The position numbers were made by a program, and so were the translations under genes. Shown piece by piece: positions 9,870 to 21,429 of a DNA stretch of 64,000 nucleotides. This DNA is from Rutpela maculata (taxonomy: Eukaryota; Arthropoda; Insecta; Coleoptera; Cerambycidae), in contig OW386290.2 in assembly GCA_936432065.2 (NCBI GenBank), positions 51,912,843 through 51,976,842 on the forward strand, written 5' to 3'. Each line of letters opens with the position of its first letter. The stretch's first letter is position 1. A model generated the notes under the pieces. That model ran no database searches. It was not told where the DNA came from and saw nothing but the letters and a program-made list of their open reading frames with translations.

Positions 9870-11984
9870 ACACAGCCCCACAAAAAAAATAAAAGTTCAA
9901 AGCAGCGAACCAGACCCATGTATCCCTATGTATTTTAGGTCGCTGAATCCGAATCCGGGGCCAAAAAAAATCGTACACACCCAAAATCGTTAGCTAGAGC
10001 CAAAAAACACCCTCGAAATGGGGTAAAAATAATATTAAGCTACGAGAATAGTTGTTACATCTTAATCAGTCGAATTATACAAATCAAGGTTAAACAGCAG
10101 CGTACATACAATAGATATGAAACACACCCCCAGGGAGGGGCGAAAACTAGCCCCCATATCAAGCGCGGATCTAGAAATAATTAATAATTTTTTTCTCGTC
10201 TGTGGCGCATGGACCCATACGAAATATGGGAAATAACATCTCGAGAAGCACTTTTCATTACTAACTGAGATACAACGAATTGAAATTTTGTGATTTGTTA
10301 AATTGTAAATCACAAAATTTCAATTCGTTGTATCTCAGTTAGTAATGAAAATATTTTCATAAACTTCAAAACATATTGTTGTACTTTTATGAAAAGTAAA
10401 ATCCACATGACAAAGAAAAATAATTTTAAACAGGAGTCCCTAGACTCGCAAACTGCTTTTTCACAATTTTTTAGGGGTCGTTAGAGAAGTGCTTCTCGAG
10501 ATGTAATTTCCCATGTTTCGTATGGGTCCCATGCGCCACAGACGAGAAAAAAATTATTGAAAGTTCTAGATCCGCGCTTGCCCCATATATAAAAAAATCG
10601 ATCCAAAACAAGCAATGACTGCTGAAAAAGCTCAAAATGTCTAAGTTTTGTTAAAGTGATAAAAAACTGCATCAGGTCCGACGTAATCTTCATAAACTGC
10701 CCCTATAGAGTTGAGAACAACCACCCCCCCAAGTTTAAAGGACACGAGAAAAACAAGAAAAAACGTAAAATGCAACAGGATTTCTATTTTCATGGATGCT
10801 ATGATTGGCTGAAATTGCGTAGTACTCTAAAATAGATTTAGAAACTTACGTACCATCAACATTCTACAGTGTCAACCCTCAGAGGGTGTGAAACTATACT
10901 CTATTTAAGGTTTGACTATAAAAAGTTACAGTGACTTCTATACAAATTCGAAACACCTACGTTGTGTGGAAGAGAGAAGAAACTAGACTATGTTCGACGC
11001 TGTGCTTGAAAACCACCACCACGGGGTTGAGAGACGCCACCCCTATAAAAAAAAACTATGGAAATGAAACGAATAAGCAACAGTGTAGCTTTTTCGTTAC
11101 ATCTTGAATTACGCTAGTTTACATCCTTTCTGGGGGTGTTACTTAATAACATTTATAGGACATGAGTTTCAAACTCTAAGTGTGCAACGCGATTTTTGCC
11201 AATCATAGTATCCATAAAAATGTAAATCCAGTTAGTTTCTCTCTGTTTTTCCAACATCCTACAGAAGGTAGTATCTCGGAACCCCGTGGGGGGTGGTTTT
11301 CAAGCACATCGTCGAACATAGTCTAGTTTCTTCTGTCTTCCACACAACGCAGGTGTTTCGAATTTTTATAGAAGTCACTATAGCTTTTTATAGTTAAATC
11401 TTACATAGGGGGTAGTTTTCACACCCTCTGAGAGTTGACACTGTAGGGTGTTGTTGGTATGTAAGTTTCTGGTTCTATTTTAGAGTACTACGCAATTTCA
11501 GCCTATCATAGCATCCATGAAAATAGAAATCCTGTTGTATTTTACGTTTCTTCTTGTTTCTCTCGTGTCCTTTGAACTTAAAGTGGTTGTTCTCAACCCT
11601 ATAGGGGCAATTTATGAAGATTACGTCGGACCTGATGTAGTTTCTTAACACTTTAACAAAACTTCATTTCGAGCTTTTTCAGCAGTCATTGCTGTTTTGG
11701 ATAGAGTTTTTTATATATGGAGGCTAGTTTTCGCCCCTCCCTGGGGGTGTGTTTCATATCTATTGTATGTACGCCGATGTTTAACCTTAATTTGTATAAT
11801 TCGATTGATTAAGAAGTATTCTGGTAGCTTAATCTTCTTTTTATCCCATTTCAGGTTTTTTGGTTCTAGCTAATGATTTAGAGGGTGTACGATTTTTTTT
11901 TACCCCGGATTCGGATTCAGCGACCGAAAATACATAGGGATACATGGGTCTGGTTCACTGCTTTGAAGTTTTATTTTTTTTTAC
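9870..11984. mobile_element. Fold-back element FB-3, copy 1 (about 2.1 kb)
   Basis: Two arms approaching 1 kb are inverted copies around a centre near 11050-11250. The left end is ACACAGCCCCACAAAAAAA; the right end is worn after 11984. Landmarks present in both arms include GTCGCTGAATCCGAATCC, CAAGGTTAAACAGCAGCGTA, GTGTTTCATATCTATTGTAT (one strand) and GAAATCCTGTTG. No protein is encoded. The left arm carries a nested hAT-type hairpin at 10160-10580. Copy 2 lies at 59047-60406 and lacks that insertion. Confidence 0.85.
10160..10580. mobile_element. hAT-type hairpin MITE nested in FB-3, 421 bp
   Basis: Terminal inverted repeats start CAAGCGCGGATCTAGAA and extend about 94 bp (10160-10253 against 10486-10580). 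The element is flanked by the perfect 8-bp duplication CCCCATAT (10152-10159 and 10581-10588), the size made by hAT transposases. FB-3 copy 2 shows the undisturbed site near 59325. GCGGATC near the tip is reminiscent of insect hAT termini. Inside lies a second palindrome with perfect 45-bp arms (10252-10296, 10307-10351). Confidence 0.85.
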
Positions 11985-12774
11985 AATAGTGGCTCCTAGG
12001 ACTAAAACCTACGAGACTGTATTTGATATCGCAAGTTTTCCTTCTTTTTACAGTTTTAGCTATGTTGTGAAGAAAGAAAAAATATTTGCAAACCTTTGGA
12101 ACACCATTTCGTATGAGTTAATCTTTGAACTACAAAGACGATCTACCAAATTAGAGAGAAATACAAAAAGACCCACCACCTACAAAGAAAACAAATACGT
12201 TCTGGTCTAGTTTACTATCCTTATACCAACTGATCAACAAAAAACACGATAAAGGAATCTATGAATTATTGCACGCATGCTTTTGATTCCCGTTTTTGTC
12301 GATATCCCAGTATCTATCTATTTCATTGAACATTCTGGACTCAATCCAAAAACGAGTCATACGAATGGTTGCAATTGAAATTACAATTTATATTTTACAT
12401 TATGTATTATTCGTAAGTAAAACATTATTACAGAATTACACAACTTATAATGTTTTGTGTCGTTGGCATCTTAAACTAATTTTAAGGAATGACTCATGCA
12501 AATAATATAAAATTTGGCACCCACAAATAACATGAAGTAAGTACATGTAAAATAAATCTATATTTTTAACATTTTTTAAAAATTTTGCTGTATTAATCTG
12601 GTGGTCATCGCGTTATATTTAACTAAGCAACAAACTAACTCTAGGCCAAGCTTTAATTATATCCACCGCGCGTTGGTTAAGTACGTAGTTAATCTATAAA
12701 AGCGTTTCTCAAGAAATTTTGCTAGAAACGAAATCTTGATACGCGTATTGTTTTTAATTCGTAGAATGAGGAAT
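11985..12774. other. No gene seen
   Basis: An 88-codon open frame (11944-12210) begins inside the end of FB-3 and resembles nothing I know; I treat it as chance. The rest is AT-rich. Confidence 0.4.
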
Positions 12775-13320
12775 AGGAAGCTTTAAAATTTTGAAATGGG
12801 AGAACTTTTTTCTTATGGGAAATGTTCCGCGGCTTAAACTGTGCCATTTTGTAGTTCAAGTAATGCTAGACAAGAGTTATCGTTGTTACAATTCGATCCT
12901 ATGGACAGTTTTCGCACTAGAAGGACTGAAAAGTCAATTATAGTTCTTCAATCTATTGGAATAGGCTTTGAGAACGAAATGTCATTTCTTTGCTTTAAAA
13001 TGTAAGGTTGAGGATTCCAAAGCATGCAAGGCGCTTGCTAGGTGTTTGGGGGAACATCCTCAAAAAAGGGACAAATTCCCATTTCGCGGACTTGACTGAA
13101 ATTATGCCAATTGTACTTCTAGTCATGCTGCTCAAAAGTTTCAATGCCACAAGCCCAACTTGTGGACCATTTTCGACGTAGAGAGGCTCAAAAATTAGAA
13201 ATGTACGATTTTGGTATGTTGATATATTTCCCTCCATAACTTTGGTCAGCATCATTTGATCTACAAAAAGGCGCAGTTTCAGCCAAATCCGCAGAACTCC
13301 ATTTCCCAAAGAAAAGTGTG
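12775..13320. repeat. Internally repetitive stretch with inverted and direct copies
   Basis: A segment near 12825-12900 (CGCGGCTTAAACTGTGCC) recurs in diverged direct form near 13085-13190 and in inverted form at 13200-13310 (CTGCGGATTTGGCTGAAACT on the minus strand). The 104-codon minus frame 12995-13309 lies wholly in this repeat and looks like a by-product, not a gene. Confidence 0.45.
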
Positions 13321-13658
13321 GCCTTCTCTTGCAAACTTTGTTTTCAACGAATGTCTGTCAATGTTTATACTCTTTATATTTTGTCAAAAATCATATATTA
13401 AAGTTAAAGAATATGCCCTCTTTTTCACTTAATTAAATAAGATAAAAGATAACCAATCTTAAAGTAATGTTATACCCTCTTGATTTATTTACTTGGACGA
13501 TTGGTGAAGTCTGAACTGACACCTTCACAGTGAACCTTGTTCATAGTTGCATGATGTATTATAATGGTATCTGTGTACTGATATTCGAGGACTAGAGAAT
13601 TGTAACAAAACAGAACCACTTCTTGGAGGTAAGTACTATGTTTTATAATACACTTTAT
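13321..13658. other. No gene seen
   Basis: AT-rich intervening sequence with no recognisable signal. Confidence 0.35.
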
Positions 13659-14195
13659 TATACTCTTCGCAAAAACGAAGAGTATATTGTATTTGATCGG
13701 CACATTTTTAAAATCGTAAATATCGCGCGTAGAGAAAACATTTTCATATCATTGTGTTAGTGAACGAATTCTGAACAACTTTCAAAATGTTCGTCGGTCC
13801 GTCCGTCCGTCACGTTTCTTGTAAGCACGATAACTCAAGAAAGAAAAATCCGGTTGTACTGAAATTAGTGTTAGCTAGAGGAAGAACCCTATTGTTTTTG
13901 AACAAAATCGATCGGTAAATAAAAATGTTATTAATGATTTAAATTTGAAAATTTTTTTTTTTTATTTTAATGTTTTTGTAATTGAATAGAAATCTGGTGA
14001 AATGATATTTCATTTTAATATCTAAATATTTATATATTTTACAAATATACATTTCATAATGTAATATGCAACCGTGAAAATATGATTTTAACTCGTGTCT
14101 TATAATGTAAAAATTTACGTTTTTTACGTGTAAGGTGGTGGTGTAGTTCTTATGCATTTGACTCGGAATCCAAGGATTAGTCGTGTAGCTATACT
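13659..14195 (-). mobile_element. Terminal-hairpin repeat TH, copy 1
   Basis: It begins with a short hairpin, TATACTCTTCGC then AAAAA then CGAAGAGTATA (13659-13686). The body is the reverse complement of the unit at 17605-18602: it includes a CGTCCGTCCGTC run, ATCGATCGGTAAATAAAAAT, and a tRNA-like segment GGTGGTGTAGTTC (14122 onward). This copy lacks the 0.5-kb insert seen in copy 2, so it shows the empty site near 13940. No protein is encoded. Confidence 0.65.
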
Positions 14196-14199
14196 AATA

Positions 14200-14690
14200 T
14201 ATTAATACGTAGCTTGAAGCCACGAAAATATGTTGTCCATATCTACCCGCGCTTAGAAGAAATTGACACTGCCACTAAAACAGTTATGGTTATAGATACC
14301 ATAAACTGTTTTTCTCCTTTTAGAAAAATCTCTACCAGTTCTTTTAAAACATCTACTTTTCTGATTATTCTGAGTATTGAAATCATACATGAAAGCAAAC
14401 AACAGGAAAACTAGTTGTTATAAAAGAAATAGATTTTGTTTGGACTTACCTATGATTAGTTTTTACTTAACTATCATGACAGCGAAAGCCCACTCAAAAC
14501 TACTCTTCAGTTAAGCAGGGATACACCAAATATACGTCCAAATATGACAACAAAAATTCAAATAGTTGTTGTCATTACACCACTTGCGAACTCAATCGCG
14601 GGACACATTGTTCTAAATTTTTCTCGTAAAAATGTATGAAAAACATAATTTAAAATAAGGTGATTTAAAAATATCCCATTTACTCCAGGT
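14200..14690. other. No gene seen
   Basis: No coding or repeat signal that I can name. Confidence 0.35.
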
Positions 14691-15003
14691 ATTAGAGAAT
14701 TTTACTTAGAAAAATTCATGGCAGTTCTGGAAATAGGCTCACTTTGTGTTTTTTGGATCGCTGAATCCAAATTTTCAACTTCCCACCAAAAATTCCTCCG
14801 TAACCTCCTCAAATTTAGAGAAGAAAACCAAAAAAAATGGTTTAATAAAAAAAATCAAAAACAATTTTTTGGGTTTTCTTCTCTAAATTTGAGGGGGTTG
14901 CAGGGGGAATTTTTGGTGGAAAGTTGAAAATTCGGATTCAGCGCTCCAAAAAACATAAAGTAAGCCTATCTCAAGGACTACCATGAATTTTTCCAGGTAA
15001 GGG
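14691..15003. mobile_element. Hairpin element of about 310 bp
   Basis: Arms of about 140 bp pair across a short AT-rich centre near 14845. The outer ends read TTACTTAGAAAAATTCATGG and the complement of CCATGAATTTTTCCAGGTAA. Its outer part includes CGCTGAATCC beside AAATTTTCAAC, a motif also found near the ends of FB-3. It is probably a small non-autonomous fold-back. Confidence 0.7.
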
Positions 15004-15589
15004 GCCTATATGATTTCTAATTCCTGTCCGGTCAGAACTCTTCCGAATTTCTAATTTATCACTGGATTTTATTTTAAAAAAATATCTGAAACCTGCTTTA
15101 TATTAACATAATAGGGCACTGAGTACAATGTAGAGGTTTTCGATTTCGATTTTAAAGAAATTTGATGCGAAAACTAACCCCTAACTAGTTGGAAATTAAT
15201 AACATTCGCTATGGTAAATTCCGATAACCAATTTTTCTCCCGTATGTCTATGAGATATGGAGCTAATGTGGGCTCAAGCTATAAATGCCCTAAAATATAC
15301 AGGGTGCCTAGAAAATGAGGTCCAATTTCGACAACTTCGACCTCCATTAAATCGCTTATTTCAAATGGAACATACTGTATTTTATAAGCCGACTCGCTTC
15401 CCTCTTTTATTACCTTTCAATCTATATGTGCATTCCCTATAGCTAAAATGTATGGTTATTGGGTTATCTAAAGTTATTTAGAAAAATTAAATTATCGTAA
15501 TACTGACAATAGTGTGCTATGAGAATATAGTAATTTACAATATTTTACAAATAATTTGTTGATGTCAACTTCCGGTATCACATACATAG
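15004..15589. other. No gene; possible element end
   Basis: Near 15299, ACAGGGTGCCTAGAAAATG resembles the terminus of a mariner-type insect element, but no matching second end is evident. Confidence 0.35.
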
Positions 15590-16421
15590 AGCGGGAGCTA
15601 GGTGGCTTTTTCGGCACATCATCGTTTTATGAACTTTGAGATATTTTTATGGTTTAATGGATGATAACGATTCATAAAATCGACTTCTAGCGGGGCACCT
15701 CCTGTCAGGTGCATCACGAACACTGTCTAAAAATCAGTGAAATTAGATCGCCAGAAAGTGTGGGCCGTCAGGAGGCGCAGCCAGAAAGGTAATAATGATA
15801 CAATACATCTGAGACACGGTAGGAAGTCAAGTTAGCCGAAAGTGTTAAATTCCTGTATATTTAAGAGCCTATGGTACTTTTGTTCATACTAAGAACCTTC
15901 TGGGGAAGCTATTCTATTGTTGAAGGAGCTTATATTACGTTTTAAAAAGGAGCCAGATCGTGTAACAATGAGTTTAGAGTTCTGATATGAAATATGCGAA
16001 AAATTCAATTTTCTTCAAAAATCCTAAACATTTTGCTTCTGGCTAGCCTTACTGACGGGAGTTTGTTTCTGGGAATTTTTTTCTGTGTTCAAAACATTTA
16101 AATAAACATGCTCAGCCTAAAAAAAGCTTGTAACGATCATGTTATATAACTCCGTTTTTTTACATCTTTGACCTTTCTGGCTGCGCCCCTGATGGCCCAC
16201 ACTTTCTGGCGATCTTATTTTATTCATTCTAAACATAAAGTATGTACACACCAAAAAAATGAACCTTGTAACGATGATATAGTTTCACTGATTTTTATTC
16301 TTGTACCATGGCCAACTCGACGGGCTGACATATGCCAGAAGTCTACTTTGTCGATAGAATTAATCAACGCATAGAAAAAGCTTGTAACGATGGGTTTCCG
16401 AAAAAGCCACGTAGCTCCCGC
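15590..16421. mobile_element. Fold-back element FB-4, about 830 bp
   Basis: The outer arms pair GCGGGAGCTAGGTGGCTTTT (15591 onward) with its near complement ending at about 16421. Inner arms pair GATCGCCAGAAAGTGTGGGC (15748 onward) with 16190-16216. Between them the match is patchy, with indels, and GCTTGTAACGAT recurs three times in the right half (16128, 16263, 16380). No protein is visible. Confidence 0.65.
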
Positions 16422-16740
16422 ACCATTCCTAAATTTTCAGTTTCAAATTATTTGCAGTTTTTCTAAAACGTCTAATAGGCCACTAACCGAGATACACCTC
16501 GTATTATATGTATATTTATTTTTCCGCACTCTGTAATACACAATCTATGGGTAAATTTAATTCTTTTCAACTATTTCTTCAACAATTCCTGCTAAGGACT
16601 AAATGCACTGGGAAGTTTGTGGTAGTACTTATTTTTGCAACCTCTCAACAACCTTTTTGTGAGTTTAATATTCTTAATATTTCCCACGAGTTCCTGGATA
16701 TAGTGGAAGACCAGACCCTCTGAATTCGACACCCTCTATA
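16422..16740. other. No gene seen
   Basis: A 71-codon open frame lies here without recognisable features. Confidence 0.3.
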
Positions 16741-17440
16741 CAACTCGCGAACACCCACCTAAAAAATAGGTAATCTGATGTAAAATAACCCGCTAAACTT
16801 GATTTTTGAATTCGCCCATTGATTTGAGATTGCCAAAATGACCAAATTGGCAATTTTCTAAAAAAAATAAAAATTATGTGTTATTTTTTGTTTTTCATAT
16901 AACACGTAATATATTTTTTATTTTACTTCAGAATTTTTTATTTTTTTTACATAATATTCTCTAACTATTCTTTGATATGTTGAAAGTAAAAAACTTTACC
17001 TAAAAAATAATTAGTTGGCAAAAAAAAAATAACAACTTTTCTTTGACGCAAAATCTTTAAAATTTGCAGAGTAAAATATCCGATCGAGGTATCTTTTTTA
17101 TTTTTAAAGTTAGGTGCCTACTATAATCGAAGAAAATGTTCCGAATGAACTAAATAAAATCTTTTATAAGAAGTTTTTTTTGAAATTTTGCTCCCTTATC
17201 GAAATATTCATTAATTGTTTCAGCGTCCGAACGAATGCGCGCTACTATGAATCGGCCGCAATCGCATCTAGAGCTAAACGCAGACACGTGCCGGGTGATT
17301 ATTATTTTCCAGTATCCATTTATGTTAAGTTGAAAGTGCTTTTTGTCTCAGTCCTTATATTTAGTGCGTTATAAACACATAGTTTGGCATAATAAATTAT
17401 AATTACTCGGATAGGAAATCAAAGGAAACAAGCTAAAAAC

Positions 17441-18602
17441 GTACTCTTCGCCTGTTAACTGGATTTTTATATAATTGTTATACATTCAATAGGATACTTT
17501 TCGCAGTTTTTTGTAAATAATGTTACTTTTAGACATTTTTAATTTTATAGTACGATCTTAGTTGGTAAAAGACTTGGTAAAAAAACTATACCAAACCCCA
17601 TTTGGGTTTCGATTCCGAGTCAAAAGAACTACACCACCACCTTACACGTAGAAGAATGTAAATTTTTACATTATAAGACACGAGCTATAAAATCATATTT
17701 TCACGGTTGTATATTACATTATGAAATGTATATTTGTAAAATATATAAATAATTAGAAATATTAAAATGAAATATTTCACTAGATTTCTATTCAATTACA
17801 AAAACATAAAAATTAAAAAAAAAATTTTTCAACAGTAAAATCACGAGCTTTTTTTTATCGGATAAATTTCTCTTTGTAACGAAATAATTTTGCCAATCAG
17901 TGCTTTTATGAGAAAAACTGACATGAAAAAATCGCGAGATCGGAGATCGAGCGATTTTGTCAAATGTCAGTTTTTCGAGCAAAATTACTGATTGACAAAA
18001 TATTGAGTTAAAAAGAAATTTATCCATAAAAGAAAAGCTTGAGTGATTTTTGGCAAGATAAATTAACGACAGAATATGTGAACGAACAACAATTAAAAAT
18101 AATTATAATTTTCTCAAAACGACTCATATCGTACAGTATAATTTCCACAAGACTTACAAGTTATAGCCGACAGTACAGATTTTAAAATGACGTGCGACTA
18201 CTAGATATACTTTGCTTTTGAGGAACAGGTATTTTTATCGTGATAAGAAACGATGCACCTTTTTTATCGCTGTCAAAGTGACAAAATGTGACTGTCAAAT
18301 AGACTTTTTTATATAGGAGTTAATTTATCAAATTTAAATCATTAAGTAATAACATTTTTATTTATCGATCGATTTTGTTCAAATGGGGTTCTTCTTCTAG
18401 CTAACACTAATTTACTGTCTAAATTTCAGTACAATCGGAATTTTCTTTCTTCAGTTATCGTGCTTACAAGAAACGTGACGGACGGACAGACAGACGGACA
18501 TTTTGAAAGTTGTTCAGAATTCGTTCACTAACACAATGGTATGAAAATTTTTGTCTGCGAGCGATATTTACGGCTTTAGAAATGTACCGATCAAATGCAA
18601 AA
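17441..18602 (+). mobile_element. Terminal-hairpin repeat TH, copy 2
   Basis: The left end, GTACTCTTCGCCTGTTAACT, matches that of the copy at 39298. The right end is cut at about 18602, before the terminal hairpin. A tRNA-like remnant lies at 17605-17650 on the minus strand. The unit is interrupted by the insertion 17832-18330, which copy 1 lacks. Confidence 0.65.
17832..18330. mobile_element. 0.5-kb insertion inside TH copy 2
   Basis: Comparison with TH copy 1 shows that this block interrupts otherwise continuous sequence. TCA borders both sides (17829-17831, 18328-18330), allowing a 3-bp duplication. Its left half is a hairpin (about 17844-18042, arms sharing TCAGTTTTTC and CTGACA). A 5'-truncated second copy lies at 31585-32016 with the same right end GGAGTTAATTTATCA. 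The class is unknown. Confidence 0.65.
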
Positions 18603-19029
18603 TCCGATGACATTTCTGTGGCTCTAAAACAATATTTAGAACAGAAAAATTTATTTTTATCACTAAATTCAGTTTACCATGCACAATGTAGAAGATCGTA
18701 TACCCGAACTGCTTATAAAAGAAAATCAGAAATTGTAAATCCTAGTACAGAGAATACAAGTAAAAAGGGCATTTCTGCAATGTGCTATTTACAAGAAGAC
18801 AGCCTACCAAATTAAGCCCAGAATTCCAAATGTTTTAGATTTTGTATGGTACCTAAAGGAGGAAATCTTATTTCCAAAGATGATTTCAAAAAGCCCAAAA
18901 CCCAATTTTATTGAGTTAACTCCATTTTGTAAATGTAAATTATATAACTGTACTACAAGCTGCAAGTGTAGCAAAGCAAACGCGCAATGTAACATAAGTT
19001 GTTTATGCGAAGGAAAATGTAATCTTTAG
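18603..19029 (+). pseudogene. Cysteine-rich mobile-element protein, internally deleted remnant
   Basis: Two plus-strand frames join by one frameshift near 18790-18800. The first gives VALKQYLEQKNLFLSLNSVY followed by HAQCRRSYTRTAYKR, an N-terminal 'YH..CRRSYT' segment. The second gives VLDFVWYLKEE, then FCKCKLYNCTTSCKCSKANA and QCNISCLCEGKCNL before a stop at 19027-19029. The tail matches the cysteine pattern closing a multi-copy insect protein family that I associate with mobile elements. The middle of such a protein is absent, so this is a deletion remnant. A comparable tail occurs at 5392-5567. The family assignment comes from memory of motifs and is unverified. Confidence 0.5.
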
Positions 19030-19710
19030 TACCCACTTGCTGTTATAATTAATGAAAATATATTTTTTAATGTGTATGTTTCGAGATTATCTACATAATT
19101 TTATAACATTTAATTGCAAATAAGAACTAAATAATCCGTAGACTCACTTGATCGCTTAAACGACACCACAGATGGGCGACGTTAACAGAAGTTATGCTTT
19201 AAATTAATGCGGACGAGTTGCGCGGCCGCTTCCAACAGCGTCATCTCGTTACATGAGCCGAATTTCCAAAAAATATTTTTATAAAAAAGTTTGTTTAAAG
19301 TATATGGAACATTTTTCTCGTTTATACTATAACTCTCTCTTTAAAAATAAAAAAGTTACCTCGATCGGGTATTTTTCAACGCAAATTTTAAAAAACCGCG
19401 ACAATAGAGGGTAATTATATTTTTTTAGGCACTATATTATTAGTTACACTATATTCTTTGCCGTCAGCCTGTCCAAGAATATTGGAGAGGTAATGTGTAA
19501 AATATTGGTCAAAATCTGAATTAAAATAAAAAAGATATGATGTGTTATGTGCAAAACAAAAATTAACACATAATTTTAAAATTTTTCAAAAAATTTGCGA
19601 ATTGACCGATTTGGCAATCTCAAATTAATGGGCGAACTCAAAAATCAAATCCAGAAGGTCATTTTACATAATATCATCTGTTTTTTAGGTGGGTGTTCGC
19701 GAGTTGTATA

Positions 19711-20766
19711 GACTACTTTTAAAATGCTTCCTACAGATTGGCTGCTCTCCGACTAATACGACTGAATTGAAATAGAAAGTTTCAGTATTCTGGCCGGTGG
19801 GTCAGATTTCAGACCTACTGTGCTTCAGTGACATATTGGATGCTCGGTCTGATCTGTTTTCTGTTTATAAAAATATTGTTCGAATGCATTAACAATAACA
19901 AAATTGGGTATACATATAAATATAACAAGATAAAACATGTGTTTAAAATAAACAACTACTACACAATTGCAGCCAGGGTGGGACACAGGTTCTTACAGTG
20001 ACTTACACATTCGAATCGAGGAAGTTTATTTATAGGAAGTGAATTCTTTTTTTAAGTATTTTTGTAGATATATGTTTATTTCATATTATTCGGAAATAAA
20101 AGTCGGATACCGTCTAGTGAATAACACGCAGTACAAATTTCAGCTACTTAATGATGATTAATTAATTATAATTTATTTGTAGAAATATTGAATTTACATT
20201 TGTTTCTTAAATTATACAAAAGTGATGAGTGTTTATTGTTGACAAATAAACTGTTTTTAATTAAATCAAAGCACAACAAAAAATACTAGTTAAAGAACAC
20301 CACGATTACAATTTGATGCATGTATTAATTTTAGCCGTTTGCGATAAATATAGAGTATTGTATACACTATTTTTACCCACGATACCTTGAGACAATCGCA
20401 AAAAAGTGCAGGGAATAATTGGAGTACCATCAATTTTTTCCCCGAGAGGAAAATAAATTTGTATTTTTATTTTTTCGCAGAATTTTCGATATTTTCAGGT
20501 TTACGTAATGAAATAATCATGGCAAGAAAATGTATTTTCAGAATTTTTGTTTTTCTATATGTTGTTGTGCCATGACTGGAAAATGGACCAAGGTTTGGTA
20601 CACATTTTGTATACGTGTAGACATCTTGCGATCTTTCACAAAATAGGCTACTTTATATCGGAGGTGATAGGAAGGGTGGATGGGGTTGGGGGAGGGACGA
20701 TCTTGAGAAAGCCAGGAAATGTGGTGGAAAGATAACTTTTTATTTTTGATTTTACAGAAACAACCA
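19711..20766. other. No gene seen
   Basis: About 1 kb of AT-rich sequence. Short open frames at 20387-20783 on both strands show no motif. Confidence 0.4.
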
Positions 20767-21427
20767 AAAAACCGCTTCCACATCCAGATTTTCTATCCAA
20801 GTCACTCACAACAAAAAAAATTTGTATATGGAAATAATTGTTTATGGAACTTTAATAATATAATATTTGAAATCCTCTATCCCAAAAACTCATAAAACGA
20901 TATCCCACATCGGTAGTGGGGTGGAGGTGGTGATAGGGGGTGGTAGTGGGGGTGGATGAAGTAAAAAAATATTTTGAGGTTTCTGGTTCTTGTACACACA
21001 CTAAATCACAATTTTTTTTCATCCCCTTTAATAATGGGGTGGGTAATGGGTGGCTGATGCTAAAATTTTTTCTGAGACTTTAGCTTCTTTTGTAAATACT
21101 AACTACCAATTTTATGGACCCTTACCTGCTTGATTTACCTATTTACCCCAAATTACCCCCCAACCCTTCGACGGAACAAGATGAAAATATAATATAGTTC
21201 TATATCTCGTTAATGTACATATGTGTACCAAATTTCAAGTCAATATCTCAAACGGTTCCGGAGTAAACGTGCGCACAAAAAAAGTTACAGACAGACAGAA
21301 AATTTTTTTCGCTCAAACTTAAAATCTCGACGTTTCATGAGATTCTAAGCCAATTTAAACAATAAAAATTTTTTAAAATTTTTTTGTCGTTGGGTACTAT
21401 ACTTCCACTGGATGTGGAAGTAAAATT
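20767..21427. mobile_element. FB-1 family, single arm
   Basis: This matches the left arm of FB-1 (1232-1922) from AAAAACCGCTTCCACATCC to ACTTCCACTGGATGTGGAAG and then stops where the loop should begin. The outer 18 bp or so are deleted relative to FB-1. The opposite arm is absent, so this is half a palindrome. Confidence 0.8.
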
Positions 21428-21429
21428 AC

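Larger units (their letters stand above)
16741..19706. mobile_element. Fold-back element FB-5, about 3 kb, with nested cargo
   Basis: The termini CAACTCGCGAACACCCACCT (16741) and its complement ending 19706 are flanked by TATA on both sides (16737-16740, 19707-19710). The arms run about 600 bp inward with divergence: GGGCGAA near the tip, then ACCTCGATCGG, then a GC-richer stretch with CGGCCGC. The centre holds a terminal-hairpin element (17441-18602) and the remains of a cysteine-rich protein gene (18603-19029). The arms flank a dead gene, so this may be a decayed long-TIR DNA transposon. Confidence 0.7.

Noticed and set aside
12995..13309. 104-codon minus-strand open frame
   Set aside because: It lies within a diverged internal repeat and shows no protein motif; the frame is best explained by the repeat structure.
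18510..18602. First 30 codons of the frame starting at 18510 as the true N-terminus of the cysteine-tail protein
   Set aside because: These bases belong to the TH element, as the copies at 13.7 and 41.1 kb show; the gene remnant begins after about 18602.
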